From Candidatus Sysuiplasma acidicola (GTDB taxonomy: Archaea; Thermoplasmatota; Thermoplasmata; Sysuiplasmatales; Sysuiplasmataceae), in the NCBI GenBank assembly GCA_019721035.1, contig JAHEAA010000001.1:1-39990 (forward strand): a stretch of DNA of 39,990 bases, in the 5' to 3' direction. The stretch's first letter is position 1. Each line of letters opens with the position of its first letter. Under the pieces are notes generated by a model. That model was not told where the DNA came from. It worked only from the letters and a program-made list of their open reading frames with translations, and ran no database searches. Both the position numbers and the translations under genes were made by a program. Below are positions 33,258 to 39,990 of the stretch, one piece after another.

Positions 33258-34511
33258 TCAGAATACCATCTCTTCCGTGTCGGCCTTTCTGTTAATGTAG
33301 CCCAGCGCCGCGGTCCTGACTGAAGTGCCGTTGCCCAGATCCGCTTTTTCGAGTCCCATGCACAGTGAGGCCGCCACTCTGCCGGTGGCGTAGCTTTTGA
33401 GTATGCCGCTTCCGCTCATGCCTGTGACCACGATCATGCCGTATTCGTCGAAAACGATTGGACTGCCGTCGAAGCTGTTGATTATGTACTGGCCCGCCCA
33501 GCTTCCGGAGGGCCTGATTCCACTGAACTGCGGAAAATATTCCTTCAGGGGCGGCCTTATGTTGAGTTCAAAAAAGCTCTCCTCCGGTTTCGGCTCCTCT
33601 TCGAAGCCGTATTGTCTGCCGAACTCGTCCGAAAAACCAATGTCGAAAGCCTCCTCGCCGGCTTCCGGTCTCAGATAGACGCCCCCGGGCAGGAAGGTGA
33701 ACGGAAGTATGCCCTCACTGCTGAAGCCGCCCGTCCTGTACAGGGGCGATATCTCCTTCCCCCTCATCACGAATATCTGTCTCGTCTTTGGCCTCGCCCT
33801 CGCGTCGATACCCAGCTGGTTGATCAGTGCAGGCGCCCAGGTTCCTGCCGCCACCACCACCTTTCCCCTGATATTGCCCCTCGCCGTTGAAACGCCCTTT
33901 ACCAGTGCATTCTGCCACGCGAACGGCTCGCCGGGAATACCAAGCGGTCTGTCGGCCTCAGCGATGAATCCAGTGACCGGCGTGTTGAACTGAAACACCA
34001 CCCCTCTCTTCAGGCACTCGGCGTAATAGTGTTCGCAAAGTTTAACCGGATCAAGTATGCCGGCCTCTCTGTCGTACAGCGCACCACCTATGGCTCTCAG
34101 TCCCATGAGGGCTGCGTCCTCCGTGACCGGCCTCAGCACGAGTCCGGGCAGTCTTCCTGCAAGTTCAGGCGGGTCAAACCTCTCTATTGCATGGTTGTGC
34201 TTCTCCAGTTCACGCGATACCGAAAAAAAATGTTCAACCCTGTCCTCAGGCAGCAGGAAAAGATATCCGACCTGCCTTAGCCCTATGTCCGTGCCCGAGG
34301 AAGCGATTTTCAGCAGATAGTCTGCGGTAGCTTTCGCAAGCATCCTGTTGATGCCCGATGTGAACGACGTTCTGAATCCGGAGGCACTCTTCGACGTGTT
34401 GCCCATGGCGATGCCTGCACTTCTCTCGACAACGCATATGTTCAGTGAAGCGTCAAGCTCTTTGAGATTCATGGCGGTCGAAAGCCCTGTTACACCCGCG
34501 CCAACAATCAC
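33258..34511 (-). CDS. FAD-dependent oxidoreductase (DAO/glycine-oxidase type)
   Basis: Flavoprotein of the D-amino-acid oxidase superfamily. The 417-residue reading begins IVGAGVTGLSTAMNL (the FAD GxGxxG motif) and includes the ADP-binding acidic end VVERS, a second FAD segment GVSTARGNIRGKVVVAAGTWAPALINQLGI, and VTGMSGSGILKSYATGRVAASL near the end. It should oxidise an amine or amino acid with FAD. The GTG at 34511 starts the protein inside the first beta strand; the reading frame stays open upstream (residues ...DFLADFDVV), so the true start may be earlier at a rare codon such as CTG. It lies 53 bases after ftsY on the same strand. Confidence 0.85.
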   Translation of the reverse strand: MIVGAGVTGLSTAMNLKELDASLNICVVERSAGIAMGNTSKSASGFRTSFTSGINRMLAKATADYLLKIASSGTDIGLRQVGYLFLLPEDRVEHFFSVSRELEKHNHAIERFDPPELAGRLPGLVLRPVTEDAALMGLRAIGGALYDREAGILDPVKLCEHYYAECLKRGVVFQFNTPVTGFIAEADRPLGIPGEPFAWQNALVKGVSTARGNIRGKVVVAAGTWAPALINQLGIDARARPKTRQIFVMRGKEISPLYRTGGFSSEGILPFTFLPGGVYLRPEAGEEAFDIGFSDEFGRQYGFEEEPKPEESFFELNIRPPLKEYFPQFSGIRPSGSWAGQYIINSFDGSPIVFDEYGMIVVTGMSGSGILKSYATGRVAASLCMGLEKADLGNGTSVRTAALGYINRKADTEEMVF

Positions 34512-34564
34512 AACATCAAAGTCTGCCAGAAAATCCCCTGCCTCTCCAGCGCACCTCGCCCGTC

Positions 34565-35491
34565 TTACGAGACGAGCCTGCCTGCCATCCAGTCCGCGTC
34601 GAACGGTATGAGGTCGTCATACTTCTGTCCTGTACCGAGGAAGGCAATGGGTCTGTTTATCGTCTTTGCTATCGAAAGTGCGCTGCCTCCCTTTGCATCC
34701 GCGTCTATCTTGGTGAGAACGACCATGTCTATCCCCACCGTTTCATTGAATGACTTCGCCTGTTCGATCATGTCGTTTCCCGCAAGCGAATCTCCAACGA
34801 ACACCACGATATCCGGCTCAGCGACCCGCCTGATCTTCTTCATCTCGTCCATAAGGTTGTTGTTTGTCTGCATTCTGCCCGCCGTGTCAATGAGGACGAA
34901 ATCGCGGTGCCTTGCCTTTGCATGCTCAATCGCATCGAACGCAACGGCTGCAGCGTCCCCCCCGTGTTCGTGCGAAACTACACGCACATCTAGCGCATCA
35001 CCATGCACTTTCAGCTGTTCTATGGCTCCGGCACGGAAGGTGTCTCCGGCCGCAACCGCAACGGTGTACCCCCTCTTTTTCAGCATGCTGGCAAACTTTG
35101 CTACAACGGTTGTTTTTCCCGTTCCGTTTATGCCCACAAACATGATCACTGTCGGTCTTTTCAACCCGCCCACAACACTGTAAAAATCAACGACATACTG
35201 CTTGAGGATGCCCTTAACGGCATCCCTGAGAGCAGCAGTGACCGCCTCCTCCAGGTCCCGCCCCCTCGCGATCTTCCTGCCGCTCAGCTCCTTCTTCATG
35301 GATGCAACGATCTCTTCGGCTACAGGCTGGGCAACATCAGACTCGAGAAGACCGAGTTCCAGTTCCCAGCAGATCTCGGCCAGCTTTTCTTCCCTGATTT
35401 TTTTCCCGTCTTCCCCGATGGCACCGCTGAGCTGTTCATCTTCAGTTCGTTCTTTCAGCAGACCGAGCCTTTTTTTCAGGGCGGAAAACAT
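34565..35491 (-). CDS. ftsY: signal recognition particle receptor FtsY
   Basis: GTPase that docks SRP-ribosome complexes at the membrane. In 308 residues: an N-terminal helical N domain (LKKRLGLLKERTEDEQLSG...EEIVASMKKEL), then the G domain with GINGTGKTTVVAKFASML (G1), DTFRAGAIEQLKVH, DTAGRMQTNNNLMDEMKKI (G3), VLTKIDADAKGGSALSI (G4) and FLGTGQKYDDLIPFD (G5). It lacks the acidic A domain of bacterial FtsY, as in archaea. It follows pfdA by 6 bases and ribosomal protein LX, the order LX-pfdA-ftsY common in archaea. Confidence 0.97.
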   Translation of the reverse strand: MFSALKKRLGLLKERTEDEQLSGAIGEDGKKIREEKLAEICWELELGLLESDVAQPVAEEIVASMKKELSGRKIARGRDLEEAVTAALRDAVKGILKQYVVDFYSVVGGLKRPTVIMFVGINGTGKTTVVAKFASMLKKRGYTVAVAAGDTFRAGAIEQLKVHGDALDVRVVSHEHGGDAAAVAFDAIEHAKARHRDFVLIDTAGRMQTNNNLMDEMKKIRRVAEPDIVVFVGDSLAGNDMIEQAKSFNETVGIDMVVLTKIDADAKGGSALSIAKTINRPIAFLGTGQKYDDLIPFDADWMAGRLVS

Positions 35492-35497
35492 GCAGCA

Positions 35498-35926
35498 TCA
35501 GCCTGCCTGACGCCCCCGCTCCATCTCTGCTTCCTGCTCTATCATGGCCTGAAGGCCGTTAATCTGCCTCTGCATTTCCCCCATGCGGTCATAAACCTTC
35601 TGTGAGGCCTCTACGAGTTCCTTGATCCTGGCATCCATTATTTCTACGATGTTGTTCAGAGGCTCCTCGAACGTGTAGCCGGCGCCCGTCGAAACGAGTC
35701 CTCTGCCTGTATTCACCGCCCTTGCCGGCAGATATACCCCTCCGCCCACGGGTATCATCACTTCCACATTCTCCTCAACAGATGAATAGCTGCTCGCCGT
35801 GTCCCTTGCTCTTGAAAACTCGCCTATGGATGCCTGGATAAGCTGCAGCTGCTCGGACAGCGCCTCCAGCTGCGCCCTCATCGTATCCATTGCCGAGACA
35901 GCCTGCCTCAGCTCGTCGTCATTCAC
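35498..35926 (-). CDS. pfdA: prefoldin alpha subunit
   Basis: Subunit of the hexameric chaperone that holds unfolded proteins for the thermosome. The 142-residue protein has two long coiled-coil helices (about 1-50 and 95-140) joined by a beta-hairpin region with EVMIPVGGGVYLPARAVNTGRGLVSTGAGYTFEEPL, matching alpha-type prefoldin. GTG 35926 overlaps the TGA of the LX gene, so the two are translationally coupled. Confidence 0.95.
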   Translation of the reverse strand: MNDDELRQAVSAMDTMRAQLEALSEQLQLIQASIGEFSRARDTASSYSSVEENVEVMIPVGGGVYLPARAVNTGRGLVSTGAGYTFEEPLNNIVEIMDARIKELVEASQKVYDRMGEMQRQINGLQAMIEQEAEMERGRQAG

Positions 35927-36156
35927 GCGTCGGCACCGACCTGATGTTTCACTACCGGATCGGTTATGTCGGCGTTAGCAAGCTGTGTGACCGTATCTAT
36001 CCTGACGAGTCTGCGCGGAACCTTGTGTCTGCTTCCCAGAATGGTCAGTAATTTCTCTCTTGCAGCTTCTTCATCGGCAGATGCTACTTCGATACTGAAC
36101 GCCTGCCATCTTCTCTCCGATATCTTGAACGTACCTTTTATTGTGAATGCTTTCAT
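35923..36156 (-). CDS. ribosomal protein L18Ae/LX
   Basis: Archaeal large-subunit protein of about 77 residues: KAFTIKGTFKISERRWQAFSIEV at the start and KLLTILGSRHKVPRRLVRIDTV with the conserved GSRH..PRR.V.I segment. The family usually starts MKxF; ATG 36156 gives that. A longer in-frame reading exists (ATG 36258 or GTG 36240), and a TATA-like ATTTATAC at about 36259-36266 would suit the longer form as a leaderless transcript. The family comparison favours 36156 with a leader of roughly 80 bases. In most archaea eIF6 and L31e precede it; here an unrelated membrane protein does. Confidence 0.88.
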   Translation of the reverse strand: MKAFTIKGTFKISERRWQAFSIEVASADEEAAREKLLTILGSRHKVPRRLVRIDTVTQLANADITDPVVKHQVGADA

Positions 36157-36254
36157 TCCTTTCATCCCGTAAGTTCTGTTAGCAACAGGTGTCATAAACG
36201 CTTTTCCACGGGCGGTGTTGACGATTCCTGCTCCAGCCACTGTAGACGTTGCAA

Positions 36255-37082
36255 TCATGTATAAATTGTTTCGGACTTAAGCAGACCCATCTCCTTTCTT
36301 GAGCTGGCTGCAAGATATCCCGAGGCGGGTATGATGCCTATAGCCAGTATGAACGCATCCAATATCGAGGGAGAGGCTTTCATGTCCAATGTATATCGCG
36401 CCTGCACTCCGCCGGAGCTTGAGAAAATCACAATGTAGTAATGTGCGTTGGGTACCGTGCTTATCTGTGCAGTCGTTGTCCCGCCCGCTGGTACGAAATC
36501 GTTTCCCCCCGCCAGATTCGAATTTATGAGCAGACTCTCGTTTGCCGATTGTGGCGTCGCCCCGGAAGACAAATAATCACCGGACGACACGATAACAAAT
36601 GTCAGGTTGTTTCCGCCCTGATTGTTTATGGTGACTGAACTTACGGTGAAAAGACCGAACACAGTTCCTGTGGAGAACTGTGCAGTTCCGACATTGCCCG
36701 AAACCGCACCATGGACGTCAAAGACCGGTGTATAGTTGGCCACGAAGAGTGCAGCAACAAACAGCACGCCCAGCACTGTCAGGGCTGTTGATGTTCTGAA
36801 CGCTCTCTTTGCAATCAGGAACATGACGCCCTTCCTCTTTCCGTACTTCATGGAAAGCCTGAAGAAAAATATCCGTTCAACCGCGAGGATCAGCACTATG
36901 AAAATTACCATCAGCACTACATTGTAAATTGGGAAGTACGGCGGCTTCAGAGAGAGGCCGTTCAGAAGCATTATGAGCAATGCGAAGAGAACTATGATGC
37001 CCGTCTGGATACCAAAAAGCAGACTCCGTGTCCTCAGTATCCTGAATAGCCGTGGATCGTTCTCAAGATCTCTTGCTTTCAT
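36255..37082 (-). CDS. membrane protein with an extracytoplasmic domain, function unknown
   Basis: I recognise no family. The protein has three N-terminal hydrophobic helices (LFGIQTGIIVLFALLIML, YNVVLMVIFIVLILAVERIFFF and TALTVLGVLFVAALFVANY), followed by a Thr/Ser/Gly/Asn-rich region of about 120 residues that looks like an outside beta domain, and a last helix near the C terminus (ILDAFILAIGIIPASGYLAA). The TATA box at 37107-37114 lies too close to ATG 37094 and fits a leaderless start at ATG 37082 (residue 5 of the longer form). The gene is transcribed toward the LX-pfdA-ftsY group, with LX beginning about 100 bases downstream. Confidence 0.7.
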   Translation of the reverse strand: MKARDLENDPRLFRILRTRSLLFGIQTGIIVLFALLIMLLNGLSLKPPYFPIYNVVLMVIFIVLILAVERIFFFRLSMKYGKRKGVMFLIAKRAFRTSTALTVLGVLFVAALFVANYTPVFDVHGAVSGNVGTAQFSTGTVFGLFTVSSVTINNQGGNNLTFVIVSSGDYLSSGATPQSANESLLINSNLAGGNDFVPAGGTTTAQISTVPNAHYYIVIFSSSGGVQARYTLDMKASPSILDAFILAIGIIPASGYLAASSRKEMGLLKSETIYT

Positions 37083-37106
37083 TGGCTCTACCATTTTTGC
37101 GGACTT

Positions 37107-37114
37107 TTTATATA
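37107..37114 (-). promoter_or_regulatory. TATA box for the membrane protein gene
   Basis: On the minus strand this reads TATATAAA within a longer ACATATATAAAAAG. Its distance to ATG 37082 (about 28 bases from the centre) is typical for a leaderless start. Confidence 0.55.
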
Positions 37115-37150
37115 TGTTTCTGAACGGTTATCAGAAAATCTTTCCTGCGT

Positions 37151-38425
37151 TCATTGCACGGGCCCGGGCTCCAGCCTGACCTGTCTCCTGAGTATTAGAA
37201 ACAATGCCAGATTGACCGGAAGCGAGTTTGTGCCACTGCTTATGTGCACCGACTCTCCGCCCAGCGGGGTGGCATCGAAGTCGCTGTCTGAACGGACCGT
37301 AACTTCCTCCTTTCCCAGCCCGGGCAGCGCGTCCACAAGCGGGTCGAACATGTCAAGGCTGTTCCTTGTGAGCGAAACCACCTTGAGACCGGTCTTGCCA
37401 TGCAGCGAACCGGGTATGCGGATAAGTCTGTGCGTATCGCTCGTGACCGGCTCATCTGTCTGGCCCGCCTTTGTCTCCGTCACGCGCTTTCTCAGTACTT
37501 CCATGAAAGCGGCGTTGTCGTCAGTCCGTCCGGATCTGTCAAACACATCCGCGAGCCCCGTTCTCAGCATTATATCCCTTCCTCCGGCTGCAAGCTTTGA
37601 AGCCATGCGTCTGGCCTGCTTCTCGCCGATGCCCGCGGAAACCAGCGCAGAGAACGCATGGTCCTCATCGCCGAACTCTCCAAGAAGGGTGTGAAGCGCC
37701 TCCGCAGTCTTGCCGTACCATCCGCCGTCGTCCGCCGAGGGCAGCCGTCTTCTGGTAATTTTTCTCCTTCTTTCCTCATCTGTGCCGACTATGTCTGTTT
37801 TCAGCAGCAGACTCATATCCAGTTCGGATGCCGTGATGTAATCTACAATCTCTCTCCGTTCATGGCTTCCCATCTTGCGCACATTTTCACTGTAGACATG
37901 TATGTGATATCCCCTTCCGCCGGAGAACACTATTTCTGTCTCATCTTCGTCGAATCCGAGGTCTGAAATAACAAAATCATCGTACAGCTTTATCATGACC
38001 TCCTTCACCCTTGCCAGCATCTTCTCGTAAGGGAGCTTTTCCGAACCTGTGACATGGTCCGCATCCAGGTCAAAAATGAGATCGGCACCAAGCCATCCCT
38101 TCTCATTCATCGTATGTGCGTCCGGATCGTTGTAGTATGCCACCGAATAGTACGCATGGGAGGGCGCCCTCGTTGACAGGTAGCGGCTCAGCTCGTCTAC
38201 ATTTGCGAAACCGACATGCCTGTGCACAAAACCCCTGTCGAAGAACATGAAACCGAACTCCCTTGCCGCCAGGTCCACCATGGGGGGTATGGCTGTGTTC
38301 CTGTAATACTGTGAAAACACCTCCTTTGCAAAAACTAGCTCTGGTGGCGTCTGTTCAACCGGCAATGTCGCACCAGGGCTGTCATGTGTCAGAGGAATAA
38401 AAGGATAATCGCCGACTGACCGCAT
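37151..38425 (-). CDS. priS: DNA primase small (catalytic) subunit PriS
   Basis: Makes RNA or DNA primers with the large subunit PriL, which is not in this window. Seen in 424 residues: VFAKEVFSQYYRNTAIPP, GWLGADLIFDLDADHV with the catalytic aspartates Asp119 and Asp121, IVFSGGRGYHIHVYSENVR (the SGGRGYHIH motif of the nucleotide site) and RLIRIPGSLHGKTGLKV near the end. The protein starts about 30 residues earlier than the usual family start, with no other ATG to choose; the extra N terminus may be real. It is 15 bases from the epimerase gene on the same strand. Confidence 0.95.
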   Translation of the reverse strand: MRSVGDYPFIPLTHDSPGATLPVEQTPPELVFAKEVFSQYYRNTAIPPMVDLAAREFGFMFFDRGFVHRHVGFANVDELSRYLSTRAPSHAYYSVAYYNDPDAHTMNEKGWLGADLIFDLDADHVTGSEKLPYEKMLARVKEVMIKLYDDFVISDLGFDEDETEIVFSGGRGYHIHVYSENVRKMGSHERREIVDYITASELDMSLLLKTDIVGTDEERRRKITRRRLPSADDGGWYGKTAEALHTLLGEFGDEDHAFSALVSAGIGEKQARRMASKLAAGGRDIMLRTGLADVFDRSGRTDDNAAFMEVLRKRVTETKAGQTDEPVTSDTHRLIRIPGSLHGKTGLKVVSLTRNSLDMFDPLVDALPGLGKEEVTVRSDSDFDATPLGGESVHISSGTNSLPVNLALFLILRRQVRLEPGPVQ

Positions 38426-38440
38426 CGAAATTACGCCGGC

Positions 38441-39400
38441 TCACCGGGCAGTCCTTGCCGCAGCGGCACTGTACCGTTCTATGACTCTGTTGAGCCCCTC
38501 TGCGAGCGGTGTTCTCGTTTTCCACCCGAGCAACTGGCCCGCTTTCCTTATGTCCGGTCGTCTTCTTACAGGGTCGTCTCCAGGCATTTCCTGGAACACA
38601 ATCTTGCTCTGGGAACCGGTCGCGTCCCTCACCATGTTGGCCAGCTGCAGGACAGTTATCTCCTTGTCGCTTCCGAGATTGATCGGTCCGGCATTCCTGA
38701 GACCGTCCCTGTCCATCAGCCTCATGAGCCCGTCCACCATGTCGTCAATGTAGCAGAAACAGCGCGTCTGTGAACCGTCGCCGTTCACAGTGATGGGTCT
38801 TCCGGCAATAGCCTGAGACACAAAATTTGGCACCACTCTTCCGTCTCCGGGTCTCATCGACGGTCCGTATGTGTTGAATATTCTTGCAATCCTTACGTCG
38901 ATGTCATGCGTGCTGCCGAACACAGTCGTAAGCATTTCTGAAAAACGTTTGGACTCGTCGTAGCACGACCTGACGCCGACCGGATTGACGTTTCCCCAGT
39001 AATCTTCTGACTGCGGGTGTCTGGCCGGCTGTCCGTAGACCTCGGATGTCGACGTGAAGAGAAGACGTGCTTTCTTCTCCTTTGCAAGCTGCAATGCATT
39101 GAGTGTGCCAAGGGAACCCGTAAGCGCAATATCCAGTGCGTGCGTCATGAAATCTTTAGGCGAAGCCATGGACGCCAGATGATAAACATTGTCAATTCTT
39201 CCCTCGATGTGCAGCGGCTCCGTTATATCGTGTTTCACGAACCGCATTCTTTCGTTGGTCTCCATATGCGATATATTGATCCTTCTTCCGCTCGACAGAT
39301 TGTCAACACAGACTACTTCATCCCCTCTTTCAAGCAGTTTTTCGCAGAGTGAATTGCCAATGAATCCTGCTCCTCCTATGACCACAGTCCGCGTCATCAT
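38441..39400 (-). CDS. NAD-dependent UDP-sugar epimerase/decarboxylase (UXS-like)
   Basis: Extended short-chain dehydrogenase acting on a nucleotide sugar. In 319 residues: the NAD motif VIGGAGFIGNSL, NVYHLASMASPKDF, LLFTSTSEVYGQP with the catalytic Ser/Thr, SCYDESKRFSE (Tyr and Lys; the YDExKR pattern typical of UDP-glucuronate decarboxylase), RIFNTYGPSMRPGDGRVVPNF and a C-terminal substrate part DDPVRRRPDIRKA. UDP-xylose formation or C4 epimerisation are both possible. Its ATG overlaps the stop of the galU gene (ATGA), so the two form a sugar-nucleotide unit for glycans of the surface. Confidence 0.88.
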   Translation of the reverse strand: MMTRTVVIGGAGFIGNSLCEKLLERGDEVVCVDNLSSGRRINISHMETNERMRFVKHDITEPLHIEGRIDNVYHLASMASPKDFMTHALDIALTGSLGTLNALQLAKEKKARLLFTSTSEVYGQPARHPQSEDYWGNVNPVGVRSCYDESKRFSEMLTTVFGSTHDIDVRIARIFNTYGPSMRPGDGRVVPNFVSQAIAGRPITVNGDGSQTRCFCYIDDMVDGLMRLMDRDGLRNAGPINLGSDKEITVLQLANMVRDATGSQSKIVFQEMPGDDPVRRRPDIRKAGQLLGWKTRTPLAEGLNRVIERYSAAAARTAR

Positions 39401-39990
39401 GCACCACCAAAGTATTTTCTCAGCCGCCCGCCGTACTTCTTGCTTCTCAGTGTCAATTCTATGTTCACCTTCATCCAGAGCAGCATGTCGCCGATGTCGT
39501 ATCTGGTGCCATCGAAGAGATAGCCATAAATCTTCTCCTTCTTCCCGAGGAGCTCAAGCGCGTTGGTGAGCTGTATCTCACCGTTGGCATCCGGCTCTGT
39601 GTGCTCAAGCGCGTCGAATATGGCGGGTGTGAGCACGTACGTGCCTGTTATGCCCATATCCGACGGAGCACTGGACGGGTTAGGCTTTTCGACCAGTTTC
39701 TGTATTTCGACCGTTCTCCTGTCTTTAAGAGTTCCCTTGATTATGCCGTAGTCCCTGATTTTTTCGTAAGGCACATGCTCCACGGCAATCACCGACGCGC
39801 CGAGTTTTCTGTGCGCATTCATGAGCTGCTTCACGACAGGAACACCTGATATGTTTATCGTGTCTCCAAGCATGACTGCAAAGCTCTCTTCTCCTATGTG
39901 GTGCCTGGCGCAGTAAACAGCATCTCCGAGCCCTTTCGGCGCCTTCTGCCTGATATAATGAAGATGTGCGAGCGATGTAATCCTCCTTAT
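39397..39990 (-). CDS. galU: UTP-glucose-1-phosphate uridylyltransferase (GalU), 5' part outside the window
   Basis: The C-terminal part (about 197 residues) of a nucleotidyltransferase that makes UDP-glucose. Seen: YIRQKAPKGLGDAVYCARHHIGEESFAVMLGDT (here split for reading; the RQ...GLGDAV and LGDT elements of the family), KLVEKPNPSSAPSDMGITGTYVLTP and GEIQLTNALELLGKKEKIYGYLFDGTRYDIGDMLLWMKVN. The frame is open to the right edge, so the N-terminal G-G-x-G-T-R loop is beyond the window. It is the first gene of the pair with the UXS-like epimerase, which suggests a UDP-glucose-derived sugar. Confidence 0.9.
   Translation of the reverse strand: MRRITSLAHLHYIRQKAPKGLGDAVYCARHHIGEESFAVMLGDTINISGVPVVKQLMNAHRKLGASVIAVEHVPYEKIRDYGIIKGTLKDRRTVEIQKLVEKPNPSSAPSDMGITGTYVLTPAIFDALEHTEPDANGEIQLTNALELLGKKEKIYGYLFDGTRYDIGDMLLWMKVNIELTLRSKKYGGRLRKYFGGA

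Noticed and set aside
36157-36258. Remnant of eIF6 or L31e upstream of ribosomal protein LX
   Set aside because: These genes usually precede LX in archaea, and the in-frame extension TSTVAGAGIVNTARGK looks slightly eIF6-like, but it is too short and unspecific to call.
1-39990. tRNA or rRNA genes and CRISPR arrays
   Set aside because: No cloverleaf-like sequence or regularly spaced repeats were recognised by eye in the intergenic regions; a covariance-model search was not possible.

Overview
The window looks like a chromosomal segment of a Thermoplasmata-type (Thermoplasmatota) archaeon of moderate GC content. Informational genes are archaeal: the small subunit of DNA polymerase D, primase small subunit PriS, Orc1/Cdc6, prefoldin alpha, ribosomal protein L18Ae (LX), FtsY, TiaS and an A/V-type ATP synthase. 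A DUF3198 membrane protein, a family I know from Thermoplasma relatives, narrows the lineage. Many genes have a TATA-like box centred about 25-30 bases before the start codon, as expected for leaderless or short-leader transcripts. Inside operons, Shine-Dalgarno (SD) sequences of the GGAGGTGA type are common.

Layout. 1-4.3 kb: an RDD membrane protein, a membrane rhodanese, a phosphoserine phosphatase with two ACT domains, a possible decayed speD and the polymerase D small subunit. 4.7-13.2 kb: the ATP synthase operon in the order K-E-C-F-A-B-D-small membrane protein-H-I. The H subunit has no ordinary start codon and is in the same frame as the small membrane protein, separated from it by one TGA. 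13.2-16.3 kb: a major facilitator (MFS) transporter, a HTH_10-type regulator and a small membrane protein, with a hairpin-rich non-coding stretch. 16.8-22.3 kb: the most interesting block, an oxalate/formate-type (OFA) transporter with a coupled 80-residue membrane protein, a strong terminator, then a three-gene 2-oxoacid:ferredoxin oxidoreductase. Its alpha subunit has YPIRP instead of YPITP, and its gamma and delta parts are fused. Together these point to an oxalate oxidoreductase. 22.3-28.7 kb: a second MFS transporter, a bacterial-type pantothenate kinase, a thiolase/3-hydroxyacyl-CoA dehydrogenase pair, TiaS and the DUF3198 protein. 28.7-30.5 kb: an AT-rich putative replication origin with two ORB-like elements next to orc1/cdc6. 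30.5-40 kb: signal peptidase, dCMP deaminase, an M20 peptidase, an FAD oxidoreductase, ftsY-pfdA-LX, a membrane protein, priS, and a UDP-sugar pair (UXS-like epimerase and a GalU cut by the right edge).

How it fits together. The OFA transporter would import oxalate, and the oxidoreductase would oxidise it to two CO2 while reducing ferredoxin. Oxalate/formate exchange or proton-consuming decarboxylation elsewhere could add to the ion gradient used by the ATP synthase. The oxalate assignment rests on active-site residues plus gene context and is not biochemically proven here. No tRNA, rRNA, CRISPR array or intact insertion sequence was seen.
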